Assembly: GCF_030445035.2 (NCBI RefSeq)
Contig: NC_080677.1
Span: forward strand, 6,572,001 to 6,636,000
Length of the DNA: 64,000 nucleotides
Origin: Dasypus novemcinctus
Taxonomy: Eukaryota > Chordata > Mammalia > Cingulata > Dasypodidae
Direction of reading: 5' to 3'
Below are positions 1-11,239 of this stretch, piece after piece (the first letter of the stretch is position 1; every line of letters begins with the position of its first letter). Position numbers and translations under genes: made by a program. Under the pieces are notes generated by a model. That model was not told the DNA's origin. It did not search any database and worked only from the letters and a program-made list of their open reading frames with translations.

Positions 1-347
1 GCTGGCTTCAGGTGATCCATGGTACTGGGCTCCTCTGTCACATGGCAATGCACATGGCAGCCTCTCCTGGCCTCTCCCTTCTCTTTCGGGATCCATTGAC
101 TTTCAGCTTCTTGCTTCCTGTGGCTTTCTCTCTCTCTATCTGAATTTCTTTCCATTTATAAAGGACTCTGGAAATAGGATTAAAACCCATCTTTATTGAA
201 TTAATTAATTCTTTATTGAATTAAGCCACACCTTAACTGAAGTATCCTCATCAAAATGTCCTACTTTAAATAGGTTCACACCCACAGGGAGGGATACAAT
301 TTAAGAACATGTTTTTCTGGGATGTATAGCTCCAAACCACTATAACA
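1..347 (-). mobile_element. MaLR-like LTR, minus strand, cut by window start
   Basis: Read on the minus strand the segment opens with TGTTATAGTGGTTTGGAGC and runs through the same landmarks as the plus-strand copy at 33060 (a ccCAGAAAA block, a GTGGGTGTG block, a TTTTGATGAG block). TG at the LTR start matches the expected terminal dinucleotide. The distal half lies outside the window. The class is inferred from resemblance to mammalian ERVL-MaLR LTRs. No internal retroviral sequence adjoins it, so it is probably a solo LTR. Confidence 0.6.
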
Positions 348-374
348 GTTTACAATGTTTCTCAGTCAGAAATA

Positions 375-721
375 AAATTGATCAAAGAACTAGCATTCAG
401 AAAATATAAAGAACTCTCTAAAGTCAAAATTAAGAAAACAGAAGTCCAAATATAAAATCTTAGCAAAAGACTTGAATACACACTTCACCAAAGAAGATAT
501 GCAATGGCAGATAAGCAATGAAAAGATGTTCAACATCATTAACAATCAAAAAATTGCAAATTGAAATCATGATGCGTTAACAGGTCCTACCTATTAGAAG
601 GATTATAATAGAATATACTGAATGTATCAAATGCTAATAGGGATATGGAGAAACTGGATATTGTATGCATTGCTAATAGAAATATAAAATGATACAGCCA
701 CTGTGGGAAGCATTTTGGTAA
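375..721 (+). mobile_element. L1 ORF2 fragment (C-terminal coding part), sense
   Basis: The sequence matches the well-known end of mammalian L1 ORF2: the segment encoding the 'KRLEYTLHQRRYAMADKQ'-like stretch, followed by the 'isrdmektgyciANRNIK'-like stretch and a TGGGAAGCATTTTGG end. Frames are broken throughout, so it is a dead fragment. It ends abruptly at about 721 without 3' UTR, next to an opposite-strand L1 piece. Confidence 0.75.
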
Positions 722-739
722 TTTTTTTTGCAAATTAAT

Positions 740-1240
740 ACTGTTGACTTTAGAGAGTTCTTTATATATTCTAAATACTAGTCCTTTGATGAATAAGTTG
801 TTTGCAAATATTTTCCCAGCCTGCAGTTTGGCTTCCATCCTCTTAACAGGAACTCTTAGAGCAAATGTTTTTAGTTATGATGATGCCCAATTTATCTTTT
901 TAAAAAATAGATTGTGCCTTTGGTGTCATGTCTAAATACTCTTCACCTAACCCTAAGTTATATAGTTTCACATTTTACAGTTACAGGTTGCATTAATTTT
1001 TATATAAGCTGAGAGTTTCAGATGTGAGGTACAGTTCTGGTTTAAGTATTTTTGTCTATTAATGGTGAATTCTTCCAATACCATTTGTTAGAAATATCAG
1101 CCTTCCATTATTAAATTCCTTTTTACCAATAGCACACTGTTGTATTACTGTTCCTATATAGTAAGTCTTAAAATAAAATAGTGTGATTCCTCCAAATTTG
1201 TTCTTTTTTTTTTTGACTCTCTAAGGGTCATCATGTTACT
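740..1240 (-). mobile_element. L1 ORF2 fragment, antisense
   Basis: On the minus strand this reads as L1 ORF2 sequence lying just upstream of, and overlapping by about 46 bases, the ORF2 part in the preceding sense fragment. Landmarks are the rc of TTCTTTATATATTCTAAA and of the motif around 1075-1100 (a 'caataccatttgtt' block typical of reversed L1). Open frames are short and broken. Confidence 0.7.
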
Positions 1241-2524
1241 ATTTTTCAAATTTACATTAAATATAATGAAGTGCATTAATAGATCACTTCCCATTATACA
1301 AAATCCACCTAACTTAAATAAATCCTACCTTATGATTATGTGTCTTTTAATTTTTTCTGCATTTGATTTGCTAACATAGTTACTAATTCGCTGGTTATAT
1401 ATGCGTCCACATTGAAATTCAGTCTTTTTATTTTTTGAGCTATCCACATTTTGCTGTTGGGTTATCCTGAACTCTGCCAGATGCTTTGGGAAGCTTCCCT
1501 TCCCTAAATTACTCTTTTGCTAGTATTCGATGACTGAGAAGGGTATGGTAAAATTTCAGGCCAAAATTGTGTTTTTCTGAAAATGTGCCTTTTGTTTGTT
1601 ACCTTTGTCCTTCAGTACACTGATTTTTAATTTTTATGTGTTAAAGTTTAAATATTCTTGTGATTTTTACTATTGAGTTATACATGTGATTCATATGAAA
1701 TAACTTTTACCAATGAATTATTTTGTATCAAAATTTATGCTGTTCACTATTAATATTACCAAACATTCTTTCTTTTTTTCCTATTTGTTTTTGCCTTTAT
1801 TTAATATATTTTGCTTAATATTTTATTTATTTTCACCAGATATATGTGATTGTTTGAAGTGTTTGCTATGCACAGGTCTCTGAGCAAAAGCCAGCAAGTA
1901 TCTTTGGATAGCAGCTACACTTCCACATGTGCACCTGTAGAAAGTTATCCAGAGTTGGGCGTGGCTACAGCTGAGCTTCTTTGGTAAGATGGTGGCATTG
2001 CTTCATGCAGAGCAAATGCAAGATGGCTCTGAAGTCTGTTTGGCATCAGAGACTGTTAAGCTCATGTTCCCACTGGTTAGAAACGTGCTAGGAAGATTGC
2101 TGCCTGGCACCTGTGGACCTTTGAGTGCTCTCAGGCAAAACTAGCTCACTGTCTTTCACTGCAGAAAAAATACTCAGAAAAACCCCCTTATCCACCTGGA
2201 GTCTTTGAAAACACCCCTTAACCTGCTTAATGTTTTTAAAAGTTATACCTGAGATTCTCTGTTCTAGAATAGGTAGGTAAACCAGCTGACATTTCTTGAT
2301 GATTTTTTTATATGAAAACTGTTATCCTAATACATGTTTTTCTGCATTTGGATGGGGTTATTTACTTATATTATTTTGTCTCTTTTCATTTTCACTGTCT
2401 CTTTTGATTTGTACTAAAATATAAGTATTTTATTTCAAATGCAATAGTTGTTGCACTTGGAATTTTAAATGACATAATTGAACTTATTTTAGTTAGGATA
2501 AAATGAAGATAGTGCATTTATTAA
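1241..2524. other. AT-rich stretch, no gene; possible decayed L1
   Basis: Both strands carry only short broken frames. Several T-rich blocks (1400-1850) have the texture of reversed old L1, but I cannot align them with confidence. The 1890-2230 part is less AT-rich and shows no recognised repeat or exon. Confidence 0.4.
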
Positions 2525-2650
2525 CGAGAAGGAAAACTCACTGAGAGTTTACTCCTTGCCAGTCACCATTTAAGTGCTTCATAATCACAAAGAAATTAAT
2601 CTTCATAACATCCCTATGAGGTCAGCATTCTTATTGTTCCCAGCTACATT
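2525..2650 (-). repeat. MIR SINE fragment, antisense
   Basis: The core-SINE landmarks appear reversed: 'gccagtcaccatttaagtgc', then the ATAACATCCCTATGAGGT block that corresponds to the MIR CAACAACCCTATGAGGT block. The tRNA-derived head is missing. Confidence 0.7.
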
Positions 2651-2689
2651 AGTATGACTACCACAGCTTTTTGGGAGTCTGTACTTTCA

Positions 2690-3660
2690 TGATATATTTT
2701 TTTCAACTTTTATTTTCAAACTTGCCATGTACTTATATTTGAAGTGTGTATCTTGTAAACAGTATATAGTTTTTAAAAATCCAGTTGTACAATATCAATA
2801 TTTTAATTCATGTTTATTCTATTGACATTTAATATATGACCTGATATCATTATTTGATATCATCTTATTAATCATTTTCAATCTGAAGCTATTACTTAAT
2901 GATCTTTTTTCTATGAATTCCCGTTTTCTTTTGGAATAATACATCATTTATTGACTATTCTATATTTCTCTTATTAGGATGTTAGTTACATATTATTTTC
3001 CTATTATTTTATTGATTTCTTGGCTACTAAAATTGCATTTTTTGACATAGTAGGATCTAATATAAATTTTTGCTTTTACCCAATTCAAATGAAATCTTAG
3101 AAGACTTTAGCTCTATTTAATCCTTTCCCTCTTTTTATAGTCTCATTGCCTGTATTTCTAATTCTATATGTAATATAACCTTCTCATTAGTCATTTATAG
3201 CTGTCTACTTATTTACACGTTTTGGTGCTTATTTCTGCGCATCCCACTGAAATCAATTTTACTGCCTACAAAAGATCCCTCTCTAGAATTCCTTTTAAGA
3301 CAGCTTTGCTAGTAATAGATTTTTTTTTTTGTCTGCATTTATTTTTATTACATCTTCATTTTGGAAGACTATTTCACTGGCTCTAGAATTCCAGACTGAC
3401 AGCTATTTTTCTTTCATTACATGAAAAATATAATTTTGTTATCTTTTTGTTTTTATATTTTCGATTGAGATGTAAGATGCCAATTTCATTATTACATCTT
3501 TGAAGTTACATCTTCATTATTATATATTTTTACTTCTGGAAGAGTCTCCTCTTCTTTGGTAGTCACTTTATTTGGTTGTCTTGCGACATTAGTTCTTAGA
3601 TGAGCTCAAGTATATTGTGATATTGTTTGTTCTCCTGCTTTCTTTCCATTATTAAGATGA
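2690..3660 (-). mobile_element. Old L1 (L1M-type) fragment, antisense
   Basis: The T-rich stretch carries, in order, landmarks of a common reversed old L1 segment: a 'tgtatcttgtaaacagtatat' block near 2747, 'acagctttgctagtaatag' near 3301, and 'ggctctagaattccagactg' near 3380. Divergence is high, so the subfamily is not assignable by eye. Confidence 0.6.
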
Positions 3661-3714
3661 AGTAACATTCTTTACAGATAGTTATATACAGAGCAGAAGA
3701 GAAGTTTGCACACA

Positions 3715-3960
3715 ACAAACTAGTAGATTATCTGTAAGCCCAAGAAGGAATTGCAAGAGAAATTAGAAAATATTTCTATTGCAATCATAATGAAAACACA
3801 GAATATCAAAGCAGTGCTTTGAGGAAAACGTATAGCTTTAAATGCACTCAGAAATAAACAATGAATGTAAATTGATAAAAGTCAGAGATTCTTAGAATAA
3901 CAAATGAAATATTTTGTAAGAAACCCATTTAATAACGGATACAGGGTGAAAAAATATATA
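3715..3960 (+). mobile_element. L1 ORF2 fragment, sense
   Basis: A-rich sequence with the ORF2 landmarks 'aaaacacagaatatcaaa', 'gcagtgctttgagg' and 'atagctttaaatgcactcag', from the region between endonuclease and reverse transcriptase domains. Coding frame is lost. It lies opposite in strand to the preceding L1 piece. Confidence 0.7.
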
Positions 3961-4119
3961 GATATTGAAACTGATTGAAAGATTGAAAGAACATAGATAT
4001 GAAGTAAGCCAAAACTTGCAACCTAATTTTTTTTTAACTTTTAAACTTATTATTTTGAAATAATTTCACACTAACAAGACAGGTACAGAAGTAATAAAAG
4101 TTCCATACATGCTTCCTTA

Positions 4120-5145
4120 TATTATTCTTTTTTCATTTCTATAGCTTTGGTGACATTGAATGAACTGAGATTTTAGGAGTTAGAGGATGTAAGTTTGAAT
4201 CTTGCCTCTGTCATTTGTTCCTTCATTTATTCATTCACTCTTAAATTTTATTAGCGATATGAGAGTTAAAGGCTGAGTGTTTCCTCAACAAGTTAAGAAT
4301 TACAAGACTTAAATGTACAGGAAAAAGTAGAATTACAGGGAAACGAGGAAAATTAAGTAGGAGTTAACTCAGGGTAGGAATGTGTCCATGTAAACTTTAA
4401 GCATTCGTGTGAATCAGACCTGAAAAAAAGCTGGGTTGAGAGCTCTAAAAAGAGAAAAGAAAATAGTGCAAAATCCACAGACATCAGTGATAGAGGAAAA
4501 AAAAGTTCTGGAAACGATAAATGTTCACATGATTAGATTAACTATTTCAGAAATTAAATTACTGAAAGTTTAAAATTTTGCATGTAGAGCTAATATAGAT
4601 TTTTATCTTGAGTATTTACAAGGATGGAATGAAAATGAAATAAGATTTTCACTATGGAAGCCTCAGGACTGATGTAACAAAGCTAACTCAGTAGCTGATT
4701 TTATCCCTTAAATTATAAGTTTTCAGGGTTTGAGAAATGTCTGGGTTTTTACTTTACATCAACCCCTCCTCAACTGCATATGTTTAAGTCCATTTAGAAA
4801 GCCCAAAGTACACATCTGCTTTTTCCACATTCCCAGTTACCATTTCTTTCTGTAGATCAATATTAGGATACTTGCAATGCAATTATGTACTGTAAGAAAA
4901 AATTCCCTAGGCTCTAAGTTACCTGCAAGCTCCTTTCTGGAAAATCAAGGAGTGTATGCTTCCTGAGAGATGTTCAACTAGAGTGAGCCAATCAACACTG
5001 CACCACATATCCAGAGTGTGAGAAAACCTGCTATAGTGCCTTGCCCTGCTGCCAGAGCACATTCAAAGGAAATTTGCATGAATGCAGATGTTACTGTAAA
5101 AATTAAGTATGATATAAATACATTTCAGTATTTTCATTATTTTTT
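4120..5145. other. Unassigned stretch, weak MIR trace at 4165-4240
   Basis: No exon, RNA gene or clear repeat. A short part near 4180-4215 ('taagtttgaatcttgcctct') resembles the tRNA-derived head of MIR on the plus strand, but it is too short for a firm call. The 4300-4650 part is purine-rich without periodicity. Confidence 0.35.
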
Positions 5146-5149
5146 ATTG

Positions 5150-5350
5150 ACCATTCTTTCACGAATTCATTCTTTTCTTTCCATAAATATTTGGTCGGTG
5201 CTTACAATGTATGAGACACTGGGTAAAGATGTACACATTACAGTGGCAAGCAAAAAAGATACAGACTAGTAGGAGATACAGAAAATATACAGTAAATGAA
5301 CACGTGAACAAGTGAAGAGATAATGTTAAAATTTCACGTCTAAAAGAGAA
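5150..5350 (+). mobile_element. L2 fragment, sense
   Basis: Landmarks follow the L2 3' region: 'ttcattcttttctttccata', AATATTTGGTCGGTGC (for AATATTTATTGAGCRC), 'acaatgtatgagacactggg', then a short-interval 'gtggcaagcaaaaaagatac'. It is cut on the right by an LTR insertion. Confidence 0.7.
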
Positions 5351-5360
5351 CAAGGGTATT

Positions 5361-5838
5361 TGTGGTAGTTTAAAATTTTGTGGACCCAAGAAAATCATGT
5401 CCTTAGAGCTAATCCACGCCTGAGGGTATTAATCTATTGCAGGTGGGAACTTTTGATTACATGACTTCTGTAAGGCATGGCCACAGGTGGGTCTAAATCC
5501 TCTTACTGGAGTCCTTTATAAACAGGATAAACACAGAAAGAAAAAAAAGCCACAGGAACAGAGAGAAAACTGGAGGAAGCTAGGAGCTGAAGTAATGAAA
5601 CCTGGAAGAGAAGTGAGAGCAGATGCCATCATGTACCTTGCCATATCAGAGAGAAGTCCAGGATCACTAGCAGCTGGTCTTTGGGGAGAAAGCATCCCCT
5701 CATGGTGCCTTGGTTTAGACATTTTTCTGGCCTCAGAACTGTAAGGTTGTAAACTAATAAATCCTCACTGTAAAAACAATCCCATTTCTGGTATATTGTA
5801 TTTTGGCAGCCTAGCAAACTAAAACTAAAACTAAAACA
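5361..5838 (+). mobile_element. MaLR-like LTR, plus strand
   Basis: Starts TGTGGTAGTT and ends AAACTAAAACA, giving the TG...CA ends expected of an LTR. The 3' third holds CAGAACTGTAAG, an AATAAA at about 5757 and TTTTGGCAGCCTAGCAAACT, the same order seen at 33060-33515. Flanks are gtatt (5356-5360) and gtgtt (5839-5843), a 4-of-5 match to a 5-bp target duplication. No internal provirus is present: it reads as a solo LTR. Confidence 0.75.
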
Positions 5839-5879
5839 GTGTTTTAATCTTCCTGGCATAAGTATTCTCAGTGAAATAT

Positions 5880-6170
5880 GTATATACTCTTCATTCCTGG
5901 AGATGGAGTTTAGTAATTCCCGCTTTGAGTGTGGACTGGACTTAGGACTTACTTTTAAAGAATACATGGTAGAAAGAGTACAAAAACAACTTTACCATGG
6001 AGAAACTAGAAGACACCACCTTAGCTAAGAGATCAAGGTTCACATCAGCAGTGACAAGCCATGTTGATATCATGACACCCCCCAACATTATGTGGTGAGG
6101 AGGACTCTTCACTGCTGTAGCCTTTCCAACACCCATAACCCCAGTCCAATTGTGAGAACACCTTGGAAAA
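5880..6170 (+). mobile_element. Old L1-type 3' UTR fragment, sense
   Basis: The block 'gagatcaaggttcacatcag' followed by 'agccatgttgatatcatg' and a CCATAACCCCAGTCCAAT block is a familiar landmark series in old mammalian L1 3' regions. No poly-A tail is left. Confidence 0.5.
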
Positions 6171-6224
6171 AATACAGATTTGAGATGTACTGCTAAGGTA
6201 AGTTTGACTAGATTTGAGATGGGT

Positions 6225-6800
6225 TGGTGATAGTAGGCAAGAAGATGTTAGCGACAGAGGATGCTCCTCTGGTTTCTAGACTAAGCAGGTGGTTGTTAGT
6301 TTTATTACTGATGCAGATGAAATAGGGGTCGGACTTGGTTGAGGTTTGGGAACCTAAAGGGTGAGATTATCATGTTGCATGGAGTATCATGAAGCTCTAT
6401 GTGGATACCTAGGCTTTCTGTCCAAGTAGGAATTGTTTAATTGAGATGATATTTGAAGGGGATAAAAGGAGAGTGGCACAGTCTTCATGTGACAGGTAGA
6501 AGAGGGGCAAGCAAGCAAAGGAGACTGGGAAAGAAAGGTCAAGAGTTATAAAGAAAACCAGAAAAGAGGGAAACTAAGAGAGGAGAGGCTTTCAGGAACA
6601 TGAGCATAAGCAACTGTTGACTGCAGAGTTCCATACATTTTGACATAGTGCAGATGACTTTTACCAGGCAATTACAGGGGAGAGACCTGGAAAGGAGCTA
6701 GATTGACATGAATGGGAGGTGGGAAAGTGGGGGCAGTATGTGGAGACAATGTTGAAGTTTTAATGGGAGCTTGAGACAGCAGTTGGATGAGTCCCTCCAC
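6225..6800 (+). mobile_element. L2 fragment, sense
   Basis: Order of landmarks fits the L2 3' part: 'ctctggtttctagactaagc', 'ggtttgggaacctaaagggt', 'tatgtggatacctaggctttc', then 'gcaaaggagactgggaaaga' and a GTTATAAAGAAAACCAGAAAAG block. No coding frame remains. Confidence 0.65.
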
Positions 6801-7854
6801 AGGGGCACTTACTATTACTGTGGTGGTGGTTGCTTGTTTGCATAGGTACTTTTTCTCTGTTTTTGATTGTATGATGGAAGTCTTAGAGTATGTTTATTGC
6901 TGATGAGAATGGCCCAGTGATGAGTGGAACTCCCACTTTCCTGCTTATGATTAGATGCCACAGATTCACATTCACAAAATGGCATTTTAAGGGAGCATGT
7001 GCTATGATTCTATCTCAAGATATAAGAACTAGTCCTAGGAATTAGTAATGCTACTAAAAAAATTGATTTTTTAATTGGTTGCATAATGAGAAGAAGCAAC
7101 TCACTTTATTTTAATTATTTTCCATTCTGCAATGGAATTATACCACATCTGATACTGTTTAATACATGCATTAAATTCCTGGGTAGTAGTATGCTTTTTC
7201 TTTTATTCCTGGGCCATTTTGTCTATATCAATTTCCATTTTATTAACATTTAAATATACATATTTCTTGTTACAGCTGACCTAATATAACTTGAAAAAGT
7301 CAGGGTCCTAGGAACTTATTTAATCTAGTTATTTAAATAGCACAAATTCACAACCATTATGATAAATCACATACAATTTTTAGTTGAATATGTAATCATT
7401 ATAAATTATTCTAAAAAGTCAAAATATTCATAATGATGCAATTAATTTTCAGCATTTTTTCCTTTTTAAGGATTTTACTTGGAGTAGCAGATGAACCACT
7501 AATGCACAGTGGTTTCTCATCATGTAAGGGAATTTTAATGACCTAGTAAAGACTTGTTAACTCTTTATGCCAACCAATGAAAAATAGGCTGTACTTATGT
7601 TATTAAGCAAAACCCCATTAATGAAATTTAATTATTCTTTTACTCAATTAAAAGTAATATGCCATTCAAGTGGTATGTGATTATACCATAGTATGGTTCT
7701 GTCTGATGTAGAAAGGTTTAGAAGAATTAATGGAGAAAATAAGGGCCTACCACATACAAAATTCAAATGCATATTGTGATAGAAATTTTCAATTTTATAA
7801 TTCATACGAAAAGAAATAGGATATAATACTAAAAGCAGTATCTGACATCTTTTA
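6801..7854. other. No recognised feature
   Basis: AT-rich unique-looking DNA. I see no exon-like frame, no RNA gene and no repeat that I can name. Confidence 0.5.
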
Positions 7855-8065
7855 GCAAATTCCTAGGTATCAGGTGCCAGGCTAGGTGATAAATGAGGGA
7901 TATTATCTCATCTAATCATGCCAACAACCCTAAGATAGATAATAAATGCTGTTCACATCTCTACATAACCAATAAGAAAAGTGAGATACTAATTCATCTG
8001 CTCAAGTTAGCATAGCTAATGAGTGACAGGAACTAAACTTGAATTAAGGCAGCCTTACTTCATAG
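7855..8065 (-). repeat. MIR SINE, antisense, nearly full length
   Basis: Reversed MIR order is clear: 'ggtatcaggtgccaggctag', ATTATCTCATCTAATCATGCC, AACAACCCTAAGATAG, AATAAGAAAAGTGAGATACT, 'catagctaatgagtgacagg' and the tRNA-side 'aaacttgaattaaggcag'. About 210 bases, close to full MIR length. Confidence 0.85.
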
Positions 8066-8139
8066 ACCAACTTCTAAAACTATGATGGAAACCAAAACTA
8101 ATATTTCTAAGAAGTAAAAATACCTAGACTTGCTCTCTC

Positions 8140-8760
8140 TTCTCTGGCCCCAAAGATCCTACCCTAGATGAGGTCTTATCAAACATTAGCATCTGATCTA
8201 TTGTTTAGAACATCCAAACTAGTCATCTTGGTTTAAATCTCTTTTATTTCATCTTCTCACTGAGGCAAGTGAGCAAGGGCATCTCTATTGCATGCATGCT
8301 GCTCATTTACATATCAACTTCAGATTTACTTCAATTATTTAGCTCATTCTGGAGCCTCTTGCCATGATATGCAATGCCCTTAACAACATCACCTCTGACT
8401 CCCTTCCTAGTCTCAAATCCTGCTATATAAATTCTTGAAATGAGTCATAGTTAAATTGACATCTTTCTCAAGTGTCCTTCCAAATTTTGCACTTTTCAGT
8501 CTTCTACTTTTGCTCCAATGCTCAGTTATATGTAAACTCACAAAAGTCGCCTCAGCTTTTACCTGGAAGCATTCATATCTCCTTCCTCAGTAGATCATTG
8601 CAGCTGGTTCATGCCTGGATTCTGGGTTTTCTAAAGTATGGATTTTTAAATGATTTACTCTCATCTTCCCATCTGAAGACCAAGGATAATGTTTTATTCT
8701 TATTTATGCTACACTGTCAAGGTTACTGGCTCAGCACAGAAGCCCAGTGAAAGCACTTTG
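8140..8760 (+). mobile_element. L2 fragment, sense (weak)
   Basis: The stretch follows the L2 sequence loosely: 'aacaacatcacctctgactc', 'tttgctccaatgctcag', then a 3' end like 'gaccaaggataatgttttat' and 'ctggctcagcacagaagccc'. Strongly diverged. Open frames here are short and not conserved-looking. Confidence 0.45.
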
Positions 8761-8769
8761 AATGGATTT

Positions 8770-9829
8770 TCGAAGGAAAGAAGGTCCAGTTAAATGGACT
8801 TGAGGGAACAAGGGATTTGACTGAATCAGCTTTCAATCAGAAGTAAATAAAAGTAGATGGAGGACCACAGCAGATGCAGCTGGTGTACCACCCATATCTC
8901 CCTTGCCATGCACACAGCTGACATCCTACCTCAAACTCCTGTGGCTTTCTGCCTGGAGAATTCCCCTGGCCACATAAACAGGCTTGAAACATGGGCTGCC
9001 CAGGCTGATGTGCCTTGGTATTCATTCCTAAGAAGCAGCCTGTAATCAATCAAGGATCAATACCCATACCAGTTTCCTTGCTTCTCAGCTGGGACAACAC
9101 TCAGTCTTGCACAGGTCCTGAGTGGGATCTCCCAGATAGTAATGTCCTCACGAATATATCTGCCATGGGGCATTCCTTCCTGCTTGCCTCACTCCACTCT
9201 TACCTAAAGAGTGCTTTCCAGTTCACCTCCTAAAGAAATAGGAGACTCTAAATCCTTACTTAGGTCTGCTTTTGGTACTGGTGAACCCAAACTAAACTTG
9301 AAGCCTAGACAAAGGCACTCAGATGGTGAGAGGAAACTAGCTCATCTTGGCATGCCCATTCCTTGAGCTTGCATTTCTATGTTATAGTAATTGAATGGGC
9401 AAAAAATTCACAGCACAGCTGATGAGTAGGAAAAAAGTAAACTCCCTGCAATGTGATGAGCCAAAGATACCAGTTAGTAGCTGTTAGTATTAGCGTGTGG
9501 CTCCGCAATGGTATCACCTAGAAACAAAAGGTCCTACAGACATCCTCAGAGGGCTCATCCACTCATTTTCATGCTTTCTTAAGAGCCAGTTACAGAACTT
9601 GTTAGTAACATTACAACATTGAGTGCTAGGAAAGGTTTGCCAATTGATTTAAAAGTAAGATAATTAGTGATTTTGGAAATTTCCCTATGACCATTTTTGA
9701 AGTCATTAACTAGCAATGTGAATTCTTCCAAGTCAGTTAGTCCTGTTGAGTTTTCATTCTCACACGTAATGGGCAAAGATCATTAGAACCTCCACAGACA
9801 CGAAGGGGATGACATCGACCCCTACCAGG
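8770..9829. other. No recognised gene; unassigned
   Basis: Moderately GC-richer in 8850-9220. Overlapping open frames of 60-75 codons exist on both strands there, none with a domain or homology I know, and such overlap is expected by chance in GC-richer DNA. 9240-9830 shows nothing I can name. Confidence 0.4.
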
Positions 9830-10340
9830 AGTGAGGATTGATAAAGGGCAGCCAATTGTCCCCAGCTACATAATTCTTGGGGGAAAACCCAAAAGTTTCT
9901 TTATCCTGTTCTGAGGAATCCCTTACCAGGATTGGCAAAAATCTCATGGATGCAGCCTTGTTTATTGCAGACTCAAGACCAGGGCACTCAGATAACAAAC
10001 ATGTTCATCATCACCAAAACCAAGACACACACGGACTCTGACAGAAACCAAGGTGCACCTCTGTATCCTCTCTGAAATGGGAGCTCTGCCTAGCAACTTG
10101 ATGTCTGGAGGATGATCCCAGCTCGCTGTGGCGCTGCTCTTGGCCTCTTCTGTGCCCCCATTTTGTCCGTCTAGAACCTGCCCCAAAGCTCCTCTTTCGC
10201 GGTTTGTTGGCCACCTTACTTTTGGAGGGGCTGCTGGTTTTGAATAGTATCACCTTGAAAACCACAAAGCTTTCAGCTCTCCACCTCAGTCAACAAGGAC
10301 GCTACCAGGAATCAAACACTTGAATAAAGAGGCAGGGGTC
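9830..10340 (-). other. GC-richer segment, possible decayed retrocopy or 3' exon, unidentified
   Basis: Base composition rises and CpGs appear (around 10120-10210) against an AT-rich background. On the minus strand two overlapping frames of 74 and 84 codons run through 9962-10265, and AATAAA lies at 9961-9966 just after them. The 84-codon frame is basic (Lys, Arg and Ser-rich around 10160-10240). I do not recognise either product. A decayed processed retrocopy or an untranslated exon would fit, as would chance. Confidence 0.25.
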
Positions 10341-10699
10341 CTTTCCTCCCCCAACTCAGGCAGTGTCCTGGTGTGGCTTTCATGGAAGGCAGCATTCCTG
10401 GGGTGGAGAAGCAGGAGAGCCTTCCCCACCCCCACCCCTGAAGTGGATACTGGGTGTGGTAAACTTTAGAATGGCTAATTCAGGCCATTATTCACCTGCT
10501 GATATCAGTGAGAGATTTATAGAATACCAAGATAATTATCCATACCAAGTGTTCGATAAATATTTGTCGAATCTGGATGGCCGCAGCTTTTTATAAGCAT
10601 CTGAAAATATTTGCTTCTATTATTTCCAAAGATGAAATCAAAACGTTCCTCACAAATGCATTGGTAGGAAGCAATGACTTATTAAAAAGTGATGGGTTT
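10341..10699. other. No recognised feature
   Basis: Contains a short C-rich run near 10425-10440 and no exon, RNA gene or repeat that I can name. Confidence 0.4.
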
Positions 10700-10871
10700 G
10701 GGAAGCATATGTGGCTCGAGTGGTTGAACTCCTGGTGCTCCTGAGAAAACAAACACAAATAAGCAAAACTAAATGAAAAAACCAACTCAGGGAAACTGAT
10801 GTGGTTCAGTGGTAGTGCCAGCTTCCCATATATAAGGTCCAGGATTCAATCCCCAGCCCCAGTACTTCCGA
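10700..10871 (+). repeat. Dimeric tRNA-derived SINE, xenarthran type
   Basis: Two tRNA-like monomers in tandem joined by an A-rich linker (about 10745-10783). The right monomer (from 10789) has a pol III A box (TGGTTCAGTGG) and B box (GGATTCAATCC at 10842-10852). The left monomer has an A box (TGGCTCGAGTGG) but lacks the B box, having a deletion that joins its head to the GTGCTCCTGAG tail. The head-and-tail wording matches SINEs I know from sloth, anteater and armadillo sequence. The element ends in an A-rich tail. Confidence 0.75.
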
Positions 10872-11239
10872 AAAAAGAGATGGGTTTTGATTCACACATT
10901 CCCTTCCATGATAATTTTGATGTTATCACAAATGCCAGCCTCTGTTTTCTATGTGTAGTACCTTTAGCTCTCAATAGAAAACCTTGAGACATTATTCCTT
11001 CATATAAGGAGATTTCTTCATTCATTACTAAAGCATTGCCAGATAGAAATCAGCAAGTGTTTGCCCCATATCCAGTAATGGAGAGTAGGACAGAGAAAAT
11101 GTTTATCTAATGTTAGGAAGCCTTTTGGTTACTCAATTTTTTTGGCACCTCTAAGTCAATACTAGTTCCCAGATGGCTTTATTTTCTTAGTGTATTTTTT
11201 ATTTAAGTTTTTTTTACAAATAATAATTTTTTATTCGTA

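Noticed and set aside
5629-5967. 112-codon minus-strand frame
   Set aside because: It lies across a MaLR-like LTR and runs antisense to it; a shadow of the repeat.
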